DNA of 28,397 bases from an uncultured Clostridium sp. (lineage in GTDB: Bacteria; Bacillota; Clostridia; TANB77; CAG-508). The stretch covers positions 1-28,397 of the forward strand of contig USGY01000019.1 of the NCBI GenBank assembly GCA_900554365.1. The letters run 5' to 3'. This document shows, piece after piece, positions 11,120-18,281 of the stretch (its first letter is position 1; every line of letters begins with the position of its first letter). The notes below the pieces were generated by a model. It was not told where the DNA came from. It did no database searches and worked only from the letters and a program-made list of their open reading frames with translations. Made by a program: the position numbers and the translations under genes.

Positions 11120-11858
11120 TTAATATTCTACTTTTAGTAAGTATAGTCCTTGTGGCTGTAATGTCTTTCCAGCTTTGGTTCTATCTTTTAATTCAATTAT
11201 ATCTTTTATTTGGCTTGGTTCTATCTTCCCTAATCCCACATCTACAAGAGTTCCACTTATTATTCTAACCATATTATACAAAAATCCGCTTCCTGTTAAC
11301 TCTATGTATATTCTTTCACTAGGCATTTCTATTACTTCAGCTTTATAAATTGTTCTTACACTACTTTTACTGCTTGTTCCACTTGATCTAAATGCTTTAA
11401 AATCATGTTCCCCTTCAAAGTATTTTACTGCTTGTTGCATTTTTTCTACATCTAATTTTTTAGGAATATGTGTTTCTAAATTTCTATAAATTGCTGTACC
11501 ATTTTGGGAATTATTTATTATATATCTATATGTTTTTTTCTTACAATTTAATCTACTATGAAATCTTTCATCAACTTCTTCAGCTTTTTGAATTTTTATT
11601 GAAGGTTTTAAATTACTATTTAATGCTATTGGAAATTTTTCTATTGGCAATTTTGAATTAGTTTTAAAATTAGCAACTTGTCCGAAGTGCATGAACTCCC
11701 CTATCTGTTCTACCAGATGCATTTAATTCTACTTTTTCTCCTGTTATTTTTTCTATTGCTTTTTCTATATTGCCTTGTATATTTAGTTTTCCGGGTTGTT
11801 TTTGCCACCCTTGATAATCTTTTCCATCATATTCTATTGTTAATTTAATATTTCTCAT
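11120..11858 (-). pseudogene. truA: tRNA pseudouridine synthase A, split by a +1 frame disruption
   Basis: TruA makes pseudouridine at positions 38-40 of tRNA anticodon arms. From ATG 11858 the frame has the family N-terminus (IKLTIEYDGKDYQGWQKQPG) and the catalytic motif GRTDRGVHAL with the nucleophile Asp. It then hits CGG and a TAA within six codons, giving 62 residues. Dropping one base at 11684 continues as GQVANFK and runs uninterrupted to the stop at 11120, giving a normal length of about 245 residues. No other lesion is visible downstream. That fits a very recent mutation, a sequence error, or translational +1 frameshifting (CTT slipping to TTC before GGA). The break is the same TTCGGAC heptamer as in bofA. 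A terminator lies between cdaA and truA, and the ribosome site is weak. Confidence 0.85.
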
Positions 11859-11881
11859 TTTTTCATCTCTTTCTTATACAC

Positions 11882-11906
11882 AAAAAGTCGCTTATTGCGA
11901 CCTTTT
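11882..11906 (-). terminator. Terminator between cdaA and truA
   Basis: GTCGC (11887-11891) pairs with GCGAC (11897-11901), loop TTATT, extended by A/T pairing and a T tract on the minus strand. It lies directly after the cdaA stop. Confidence 0.7.
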
Positions 11907-11912
11907 GATTTT

Positions 11913-12845
11913 TTATTTATTTTCTTTTATATTTTCTTCTTTTTCTTTTTTAATTTTTTCTTTTAATTCTTTTAGTCTATGTTTTCTTTCTTTTTTCTCC
12001 ACTGTAAATCTTTTTGTAACTATGTTACTAATTAAAATTTTCTTTAATACATCTTCTCTTACATCAGCAATTAATGTTCCGTCTTTAGCAACTGAAACTT
12101 TTCCTGTTTCTTCAGATACTACAACTACTATACTATCTGACTCTTTTGATATTCCTAATGCAGCTCTATGTCTTGTTCCAAGCTCTTTTGCTATATCCTT
12201 GTCATCTGCTAATGGTAGCACACATGCAGCAGCTGCAATTTTGTTTCCTGAGATTACAACAGCACCATCATGTAAAGGTGTTTTAGGCTCAAATATATTT
12301 ACTAATAATTGTGGTGATACATCAGCATTCATAGGGATTCCGGTTGATATTATATCTTGAATTCCTATGTCTCTTTCAATTACAATTAATGCTCCAGTTC
12401 TTGCTTTAGAAAGTTCTGTTGTTGCTATTACTATTTTATATATATCTTCTTTTGTTTTGGTTGCTAGATCTTTATCTATTCCAAAGAATTTTGCTAATTT
12501 ATTTGTTCCTAATTGTTCTAGACCACGTCTTAATTCTGGCTGGAATATTACGATTATTGCTATTACTCCCAAATTCATTATTCCAGTTAATATCCAGTTT
12601 AATATTTTTAAATTTAAAAGTCCACTAACCCATGTTGCTAAAATTAATAGTGCTATTCCTTTTATTAATTGCCAGGCTCTAGAACCTTTTACTACTTTTA
12701 AAAAACAATATAATAAAAATATAACTATACTTAAATCTAATATTAAAGTTACTAATTCAAAAGGATTAGTTTGTAACGATTTTATATATGCTACTATATT
12801 GTCTTTATAAAAGTCTTCCCAATTCATTCCTAAATTTATTATCAT
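11913..12845 (-). CDS. cdaA: Diadenylate cyclase CdaA
   Basis: Makes cyclic di-AMP from two ATP. In Firmicutes this messenger controls potassium and osmolyte transport and cell-wall homeostasis. The 310-residue protein has three N-terminal membrane helices (about residues 28-105), then the DAC domain with DGA (193-195) and RHR (225-227), the catalytic signatures. A long Lys/Glu-rich C-terminal coil (residues 280-310) follows. It starts at ATG 12845 after GGAGAAATAA and is preceded by a 45-residue membrane protein gene. The usual partners cdaR and glmM do not follow; truA does, behind a terminator. Confidence 0.95.
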   Translation of the reverse strand: MIINLGMNWEDFYKDNIVAYIKSLQTNPFELVTLILDLSIVIFLLYCFLKVVKGSRAWQLIKGIALLILATWVSGLLNLKILNWILTGIMNLGVIAIIVIFQPELRRGLEQLGTNKLAKFFGIDKDLATKTKEDIYKIVIATTELSKARTGALIVIERDIGIQDIISTGIPMNADVSPQLLVNIFEPKTPLHDGAVVISGNKIAAAACVLPLADDKDIAKELGTRHRAALGISKESDSIVVVVSEETGKVSVAKDGTLIADVREDVLKKILISNIVTKRFTVEKKERKHRLKELKEKIKKEKEENIKENK

Positions 12846-12862
12846 TTATTTCTCCTACTTTT

Positions 12863-13000
12863 TTAAAAAACTAATGCATATACTAGTGTTGATACTGTTC
12901 CAACTATCATTAATGCTGCTAATATTCCTGCTGTTACTTTTACAAATACTTGACTTTTATCGTATTTTTTTCTTTCTTCGCTTATTTCTTTTTTCTTCAT
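12863..13000 (-). CDS. 45-residue single-span membrane protein upstream of cdaA
   Basis: A short frame with a good AAGGAGTGAAAGAA ribosome site before ATG 13000 and a promoter (TTGAAA-N17-TATAAT, 13068-13040) just upstream. The product has a basic N-terminus (MKKKEISEERKKYDKSQ) and one hydrophobic helix (about residues 18-44, starting VFVKVTAGILAALMIVG). It ends 17 bases before cdaA, so the two are co-transcribed. It resembles the very short DUF4044-type membrane proteins in size and plan, but I cannot assign it firmly. It may modulate CdaA, which is also membrane-bound. Confidence 0.75.
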   Translation of the reverse strand: MKKKEISEERKKYDKSQVFVKVTAGILAALMIVGTVSTLVYALVF

Positions 13001-13039
13001 TTCTTTCACTCCTTATATAAGCTTTTTTAATACATAAAT

Positions 13040-13068
13040 ATTATATCAATTTCTTTATTTTTTTTCAA
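13040..13068 (-). promoter_or_regulatory. Promoter of the small membrane protein-cdaA unit
   Basis: TTGAAA (13068-13063), exactly 17 bases, TATAAT (13045-13040) on the minus strand. Confidence 0.8.
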
Positions 13069-13098
13069 TTATTTTTAGCTAAATTCCATAAACTTCTA

Positions 13099-14403
13099 TT
13101 ATTGTATTACTTTTATTATTGTAGAAAATGGATTTACTTTTTCTTGACATACTTTTATTGTTTTTTCTAAGTTTTCTTTAGCCATTTGCATTTTTTCTAA
13201 ACTATTAGAATGTATATATGCAAGTACATCTCCATTATTTACTAAATCTCCAACTTTTTTTGTAAGTACTATTCCAACTGAGTAGTCTATTTTGTCATCT
13301 TCCTTTATTCTTCCGCTTCCTAATTGACATGCTATTTTTCCAACTTCTTTTGCTTTTATTTCACTTATATATCCAGATTCGTTACTATATACTGGTTCTA
13401 TAAATTTGGCTTCTTCAAAATTATCTAATGAAGATATATATGATGTATCTCCGCCTTGACGTTCTACCATTTCTACAAATTTATTATATGCTTTTCCATT
13501 ATTTAGATTTTCTATTAATAATTCTTTAGCATCTTTTATTTCATCTTTTATACCTGCTAATTTTAACATATAACTTCCTAATTCTAATACTACTTGAAGT
13601 ACATCTTCAGGAATATCTCCTTTTAAGGCTTTTACTGCTTCTTTTACTTCTAGATTATTTCCTACACTGTATCCTAATGGCTCTTCCATATTTGTTAATA
13701 TACATACAGTTTCTCTATTTACTAATTTTCCAATTTCAATCATTTCATTTGCTAACTTTTCAGCATCTGATATATTTTTCATAAATGCTCCATCGCCACA
13801 TGTAACATCTATTACTATTTTATTTGCTCCACTTGCTATTTTTTTACTCATTATACTTGATGCTATTAATGGTATGCTTTCTACGCATGATATAGTATCT
13901 CTTAATGCATATAGTTTTTTATCTGCTGGTGCTAAATTTAAAGTTTGTTTAATCATACTTATTCCAATTTCTTGCACATTTTTTACAAAAGTGTCTATAT
14001 CTATATCTGTTTTATATCCAGGAATAGATTCCAATTTATCTGCTGTTCCTCCTGTAAATCCTAAACCTCTTCCTGACATTTTAGCTATTGGCACCCCACA
14101 TGATGCTACTAATGGCAATACAATTAATGATATTTTGTCTCCAACACCTCCTGTTGAATGTTTATCAACTACTATTTTATTTAATTTTGATAAATCTAAT
14201 ATATCTCCTGATTTTGCCATTGCAAGTGTTAAATTCGCTATTTCTTCTTCTGTCATTCCTTGAATAAATATTGCCATTACTAATGCTGCTGCTTGATATT
14301 CTTCTATATTTCCTTTAGTATATTCTTTTATAAAATATTCAATTTCTTCTTTTGTTAATATTTGTTTATCTCTCTTTTTTTCAATTATTTCTAATATATT
14401 CAT
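13099..14403 (-). CDS. pdp: Pyrimidine-nucleoside phosphorylase
   Basis: Catalyses phosphorolysis of uridine, thymidine or deoxyuridine to the base and (deoxy)ribose-1-phosphate in pyrimidine salvage. At 434 residues the length fits the family. Signatures include KHSTGGVGDK (about residues 81-90) for phosphate binding, the glycine-rich MSGRGLGFTGGTADKLESIPG, and SCVESIPLIASSIMSKKIASG, which contains the conserved base-binding Ser/Lys region. The C-terminal domain is the barrel-like PYNP_C. It follows rnhB by 21 bases and belongs to the same operon. Thymidine-specific DeoA is the alternative; Pdp is favoured for Firmicutes. Confidence 0.93.
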   Translation of the reverse strand: MNILEIIEKKRDKQILTKEEIEYFIKEYTKGNIEEYQAAALVMAIFIQGMTEEEIANLTLAMAKSGDILDLSKLNKIVVDKHSTGGVGDKISLIVLPLVASCGVPIAKMSGRGLGFTGGTADKLESIPGYKTDIDIDTFVKNVQEIGISMIKQTLNLAPADKKLYALRDTISCVESIPLIASSIMSKKIASGANKIVIDVTCGDGAFMKNISDAEKLANEMIEIGKLVNRETVCILTNMEEPLGYSVGNNLEVKEAVKALKGDIPEDVLQVVLELGSYMLKLAGIKDEIKDAKELLIENLNNGKAYNKFVEMVERQGGDTSYISSLDNFEEAKFIEPVYSNESGYISEIKAKEVGKIACQLGSGRIKEDDKIDYSVGIVLTKKVGDLVNNGDVLAYIHSNSLEKMQMAKENLEKTIKVCQEKVNPFSTIIKVIQ

Positions 14404-14424
14404 ATATACCTCTTATCTTTCTTT

Positions 14425-15051
14425 TTATATAAAATGTTTTGTAAAACTTTTTCTATGAATTGGACATAGTCCATATTCTTTTATTGCAGCTATATGTTTA
14501 GCTGTACCATAACCTTTGTGACTTGCAAAGCCATACTGTGGATATATTTCATCCCATTGTCTCATTATTCTGTCCCTTGTAACTTTAGCTAATATTGATG
14601 CTGCTGCTATATTATAACATTTAGCATCACCTTTTATTATTGGCTCATATGGTATTCCTCTTGTATTTATATTTGTTAATGCATCTACTATAATTAAATC
14701 TGGTTTTACATCTAGTCCATCAACAACTTCTGTAACACCTTTTTTAGTTGCATTTAAAATGTTAATATCATCAATTACATTTTGATCTATTATTGCAATT
14801 GAATAGCTTATTGCTTCTTCTTTTATTTTATCATATAGTATTTCTCTTCTTTTTTCTGTTACTTTTTTAGAATCATTTACCCATTCTATCATAGAATCTT
14901 GTGGCATAATTGCTCCTGCTACGACAACTGGTCCTGCTAAAGGACCTCTTCCTGCTTCATCAATTCCACAAATATTTTTAAATCCTTTATTATATAAATC
15001 TTTTTCTATTTCTTTTAATTTTATTAATCTTTCTATTTCTTTTTCTTTCAT
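14425..15051 (-). CDS. rnhB: Ribonuclease HII
   Basis: Cleaves the RNA strand of RNA-DNA hybrids and removes single ribonucleotides from DNA. The 208-residue protein has the type 2 RNase H core: GIDEAGRGPLAGPVV with catalytic Asp31-Glu32, VNDSKKVTEKRRE, IIVDALTN with the third acidic residue, and AAASILAKVTRD with the fourth. Near the end it has HKGYGTAKH and HRKSF, typical of RnhB. Its start lies 12 bases after the stop of the pilin-like gene, and pdp follows, indicating one transcript from the promoter at 15624-15596. Confidence 0.96.
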   Translation of the reverse strand: MKEKEIERLIKLKEIEKDLYNKGFKNICGIDEAGRGPLAGPVVVAGAIMPQDSMIEWVNDSKKVTEKRREILYDKIKEEAISYSIAIIDQNVIDDINILNATKKGVTEVVDGLDVKPDLIIVDALTNINTRGIPYEPIIKGDAKCYNIAAASILAKVTRDRIMRQWDEIYPQYGFASHKGYGTAKHIAAIKEYGLCPIHRKSFTKHFI

Positions 15052-15063
15052 TTTAAACCTTCA

Positions 15064-15561
15064 TTAATCCAATTTATCTATTTCTGTTAGTGAATATTTT
15101 CCATCATATCCTTGTGTATTATATACTTCTAATGTTGCATCTGTATCATTAAAATTTATTAGGTAATATTCATTATCATTTAATTCAATACCATTTATTC
15201 CCCATAACTTCATTGCATCTTCTGTTACTTGATAACATGTATCTTCAGATACAGGTATCTCAGATGGTGCTGATATTCCTTTGGCTGGTTTTAATTTTGC
15301 TTCATCTTCATATACTGCTTTTCTTACTTCTGTTTTTTTTGCTGAATCTGGATTTATTCCCATTTTAAAGTTTGCTTCTTCCACATATTCTTTTGACTTA
15401 GCTTGTATTAATAACATATTACTTCTTAAATCTTCTAATTGTGCTTTTTTTATTGTTCCACTTCCTGCTGATATTGATATTCCTGCTAATATTAGCAATA
15501 CTACTATTGTTACTATTAATGCTATTAATGTTACTCCTTTTTCATTCACTTTCTTTTGCAT
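15064..15561 (-). CDS. Type IV pilin-like protein
   Basis: A 165-residue protein with leader MQKKVNEKG followed by the hydrophobic helix VTLIALIVTIVVLLILAGIS, a prepilin-type N-terminus cleaved after Gly9. Mature position 5 is Ala, not the conserved Glu of classical pilins, just as in the pilin-like gene at the window start. The helical spine continues to about residue 60 and is followed by a small polar head. It leads an operon with rnhB and pdp, so it is not in a pilus assembly cluster. It may be a pseudopilin or a surface protein using the same export route. Confidence 0.85.
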   Translation of the reverse strand: MQKKVNEKGVTLIALIVTIVVLLILAGISISAGSGTIKKAQLEDLRSNMLLIQAKSKEYVEEANFKMGINPDSAKKTEVRKAVYEDEAKLKPAKGISAPSEIPVSEDTCYQVTEDAMKLWGINGIELNDNEYYLINFNDTDATLEVYNTQGYDGKYSLTEIDKLD

Positions 15562-15595
15562 TTTATCAACCCTTTTCTTTTTATCATATGAAATT

Positions 15596-15624
15596 ATTAT
15601 AAATAAAATCTATCAATAATTCAA
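15596..15624 (-). promoter_or_regulatory. Promoter of the pilin-rnhB-pdp operon
   Basis: TTGAAT (15624-15619), exactly 17 bases, TATAAT (15601-15596) on the minus strand. Confidence 0.7.
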
Positions 15625-15679
15625 GTATTTTCTTTACTTAAAATCTTCTAATTTTTTTCACAAAACATTCACAAATGTA

Positions 15680-15709
15680 TTGTATTATATATGCATATTA
15701 AGATATTAT
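15680..15709 (+). promoter_or_regulatory. Probable promoter of htrA
   Basis: TTGTAT (15680-15685), 18 bases, TATTAT (15704-15709), 32 bases before the htrA start. The match is moderate; a TATAAT at 15709-15714 has no matching -35 at standard distance. No CssR or other operator was recognised. Confidence 0.45.
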
Positions 15710-15740
15710 ATAATAAAGTTTATTTTAGGAGGTATATACT

Positions 15741-17036
15741 ATGGATGAAAATAATAAAAAAGACGTAGTTTATGAAATAAAAAAAGATGATACAAATAAA
15801 AAAAGTAATTTCAAAACAGTTAAAAATTCTTCTAAAAAAGAGAAAAAAGTAAAATCTAATACTTCTTTTGGAAAAACTGTTTTAATTCCTTTTGTTAGTG
15901 GAGTTGTTGGATGTGCTATTGTTGTCGGAACTTGCTTTGGTATTCCTTCAATAAAAGAAAGAATTCTTGGAAACAACAATTCAAGCACAGGAAATTCATC
16001 AAATTCAAATCTTAGTGGTTATGTAAGTCAAACATTACTTTCTAACTACTCAGATACAGCTGTTTATGCTGCTAATAAAATTTTGCCTTCTGTAGTTGGT
16101 ATTAAAGTTGAATATAATGTTAACTCCATGCTTTCTATGTTTGGAAGTCAAGGTCAATCTCAAACAGCTACTGCAACAGGTTCAGGTATAATTATTAGTG
16201 AAGATGGTTATATATTAACTAATAATCATATTGTTTCTACAGATTCTTCTAGCAGTTCTTCAAATAATAACAGCTTCTATTCTGTTTCTAAAGCTACAAA
16301 AGTAACTGTTACATTATTCAATGATACAACTGAATATGAAGCTAAAATAGTTGGAACAGATGAACAAACAGATTTAGCTGTTATTAAAATTGAAAAAACA
16401 AACCTTCCAAAAGCCGAATTTGCAGATTCTGATAATATAAAAGTTGGTGAATTTGCTATGGCTGTTGGTAACCCATTAGGTATGCAAAGTAGTGTTACTT
16501 GTGGTGTTATAAGTGCTGTTAATCGTAAAATTACAGATAGTGACGGTAAAGAATTTACTTTAATTCAAACTGATGCCGCTATAAATGCAGGTAACAGTGG
16601 TGGTGCTTTGGTTAATAGTCAAGGTCAAGTTATAGGTATTAATACTTTAAAATTACAAGGAACAGGAATTGAAGGTATGGGGTTTGCTATTCCTATAAAT
16701 TCAACAACAGATATTACTTCACAATTAATTCAATATAGTAAAGTAAAAAGACCTTATATTGGAATTACAGGTATGGACTTAGATGAAAAAACAGCTAAAG
16801 CTAACAATTTAGTTTCTGGTATTTATGTAAAAGCTGTTGATGATTTCTCAGCTGCTGAAAAAGCTGGAGTAAAAATTGGAGATGTTATAGTTGAAGCTGA
16901 TGGACAAAAAATCACTTCTATGGATAAATTAAATGAAATTAAAAATAAACATTCAATTGGTGATGAAATGAAAATTAAAGTAAACCGTGATGGTCAAGAA
17001 AAAGAATTAACATTAAAACTTGGTGAACAACCTTAG
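15741..17036 (+). CDS. htrA: Membrane-anchored HtrA/DegP-like serine protease
   Basis: A 431-residue protein with a Lys-rich cytoplasmic N-terminus, one membrane helix (about residues 47-68) and a Ser/Asn-rich linker. A trypsin-like protease domain with the triad His163 (TNNHIVS), Asp211 (TDLAVIKI) and Ser286 (GNSGGAL) follows, then one C-terminal PDZ domain (about residues 335-425). By family knowledge it degrades or refolds misfolded proteins at the outer face of the membrane. The AGGAGG ribosome site is ideal. A Ser/Asn insert (residues 166-177) lies in the protease domain after the His. Paralogues named HtrB or YyxA cannot be told apart by sequence alone. Confidence 0.93.
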   Translation: MDENNKKDVVYEIKKDDTNKKSNFKTVKNSSKKEKKVKSNTSFGKTVLIPFVSGVVGCAIVVGTCFGIPSIKERILGNNNSSTGNSSNSNLSGYVSQTLLSNYSDTAVYAANKILPSVVGIKVEYNVNSMLSMFGSQGQSQTATATGSGIIISEDGYILTNNHIVSTDSSSSSSNNNSFYSVSKATKVTVTLFNDTTEYEAKIVGTDEQTDLAVIKIEKTNLPKAEFADSDNIKVGEFAMAVGNPLGMQSSVTCGVISAVNRKITDSDGKEFTLIQTDAAINAGNSGGALVNSQGQVIGINTLKLQGTGIEGMGFAIPINSTTDITSQLIQYSKVKRPYIGITGMDLDEKTAKANNLVSGIYVKAVDDFSAAEKAGVKIGDVIVEADGQKITSMDKLNEIKNKHSIGDEMKIKVNRDGQEKELTLKLGEQP

Positions 17037-17048
17037 TTTCCAGTATTT

Positions 17049-17093
17049 TATCTCATTTTTGTAAAATAATTTTAACAAGAATGAGATATTTTT
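17049..17093 (+). terminator. Terminator of htrA
   Basis: TATCTCATT (17049-17057) pairs with AATGAGATA (17080-17088), extended inward by TTTGT/ACAAG, and is followed by five Ts. Confidence 0.8.
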
Positions 17094-17142
17094 ATATTTG
17101 TTGTTTTTTTCACTTTTAGTTCACACAATGGACAAATACTCT

Positions 17143-17151
17143 TGGTAAAAT
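17143..17151 (+). promoter_or_regulatory. Extended -10 promoter of the candidate small RNA
   Basis: TTGGTAAAAT carries a TGN extended -10 element before TAAAAT (17146-17151). No good -35 box at 17 bases is seen (TTCACA is 20 bases away). Predicted start near 17158. Confidence 0.4.
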
Positions 17152-17157
17152 ACAAGC

Positions 17158-17248
17158 ATAATCAGTAAAGAGATTACTGATTTGAAATAAAAAACATCCC
17201 CTTTTATTTTCAAAAAAGAAGAAGCTTTAATGCTTCTTCTTTTCTTTT
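17158..17248 (+). ncRNA. Candidate small regulatory RNA with a C-rich loop
   Basis: About 90 bases with no reading frame fold into three consecutive hairpins. The first is AATCAGTAA/TTACTGATT (17160-17168 with 17174-17182). The second is TGAAATAAAA with TTTTATTTTCA (17183-17192 with 17202-17212, one bulge) and has a nine-base loop AACATCCCC. The third is a terminator AAAAGAAGAAGC/GCTTCTTCTTTT (17214-17225 with 17232-17243) followed by CTTTTT. Gram-positive base-pairing sRNAs commonly present UCCC loops to block GGGA-type ribosome sites. The terminator also serves the convergent gene ending at 17255, so a non-functional explanation for that part exists. Confidence 0.5.
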
Positions 17249-17254
17249 TACTTG

Positions 17255-18115
17255 TTATAAAATTACGATATCCATTTCTGTTGTTGCTGTTTCATTTCCA
17301 TATGCATAAATTATATATAATGCATTTCCAGACCAATAAAATTCTGTTGTTTTGTCTATTTTATAAATATCACTTGATGTATTTCTTGAATATATATTAT
17401 ACCCTAAACTTTTTAAATCATCTGCCTTCTTTTGTTCAGTTGCAATTTCTGTATTTATTTGTTCTTGAACTTTATTTGAATCTACTCTTTCTATTTTTAA
17501 CATATCTTCTAATGTAAGTTCTTTATTATTTCTTAAATCATAATTATATGTTTGAATTATTGCTTTTTGTGCTTTTGATCCTTCTTTTAAGTTTGATTTT
17601 ACCATGACAGATAATATATCATCTTTTATATTTGCTACATAATCTACAGTATATACTGCATTATTATTTTGGCTTTGTAATACTAGATTTGCCATTTTTA
17701 AAAATATTTCTTCTATTTCTTGATTATATTTATCTATTGTATCACTTTTTATATTTATCGCTGGTATATTTACTTCTAAATCATAACTATTTAATTTAGT
17801 TTCTTTTTTCTGATATTTTGTATATACAAGTTTTTGACTACTGTCTATTTTTTTATCATCATTACTTCCATCATCTTCAATTCCATTTGTAAATAATTGA
17901 TTGAATTCTGATTTTAAGGTTTGCTTTTCTTCGTCTGTTTTTGTTCCTAATTTTGTTTCTTGTCCCATTCCAACTAGACTTGCTAAATCAATTCTTGCAT
18001 AAAATTGTATATAAAATGCTACCATTACACATACAATGCATACCACTAAAATTATAATATATAATATTATTTGCCTTTTCTTTATGGCCTTTTCTTCTGG
18101 TAAAGTAACGTTCAT
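17255..18115 (-). CDS. Membrane-anchored RsiV/DUF3298-like protein of unknown function
   Basis: A 286-residue protein with a short cytoplasmic N-terminus, one membrane helix (about residues 15-38) and a long extracytoplasmic domain. The part from YDLEVNIPAINIKSDTIDKYN through TYNYDLRNNKELTLEDML resembles the DUF4163/DUF3298 fold, found in RsiV (a lysozyme-sensing anti-sigma factor) and in PdaC-type proteins. No sigma factor gene is adjacent, so an RsiV role is not supported by context. It has its own promoter (TTGATA-N17-TATAAT) and shares the terminator at 17214-17243. Confidence 0.6.
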   Translation of the reverse strand: MNVTLPEEKAIKKRQIILYIIILVVCIVCVMVAFYIQFYARIDLASLVGMGQETKLGTKTDEEKQTLKSEFNQLFTNGIEDDGSNDDKKIDSSQKLVYTKYQKKETKLNSYDLEVNIPAINIKSDTIDKYNQEIEEIFLKMANLVLQSQNNNAVYTVDYVANIKDDILSVMVKSNLKEGSKAQKAIIQTYNYDLRNNKELTLEDMLKIERVDSNKVQEQINTEIATEQKKADDLKSLGYNIYSRNTSSDIYKIDKTTEFYWSGNALYIIYAYGNETATTEMDIVIL

Positions 18116-18151
18116 TATTCGACCTCTTCCGTTTGGTTTTTTATCTTTTTT

Positions 18152-18180
18152 ATTATAACATTACTTTTATTTTTTATCAA
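18152..18180 (-). promoter_or_regulatory. Promoter of the RsiV-like gene
   Basis: TTGATA (18180-18175), exactly 17 bases, TATAAT (18157-18152) on the minus strand. Confidence 0.75.
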
Positions 18181-18212
18181 TATTAATTTTAGATTAATAT
18201 TATTGTAAAATG

Positions 18213-18241
18213 TTGACTAATACCTGTTTTTGGGATATTAT
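18213..18241 (+). promoter_or_regulatory. Promoter of the clpE-like gene
   Basis: TTGACT (18213-18218), 17-base spacer, TATTAT (18236-18241). I saw no CtsR-type heptad direct repeat near it. Confidence 0.65.
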
Positions 18242-18281
18242 ATTATAGTATAATTTTATATAGAAATGAGGAATTTAAAGT

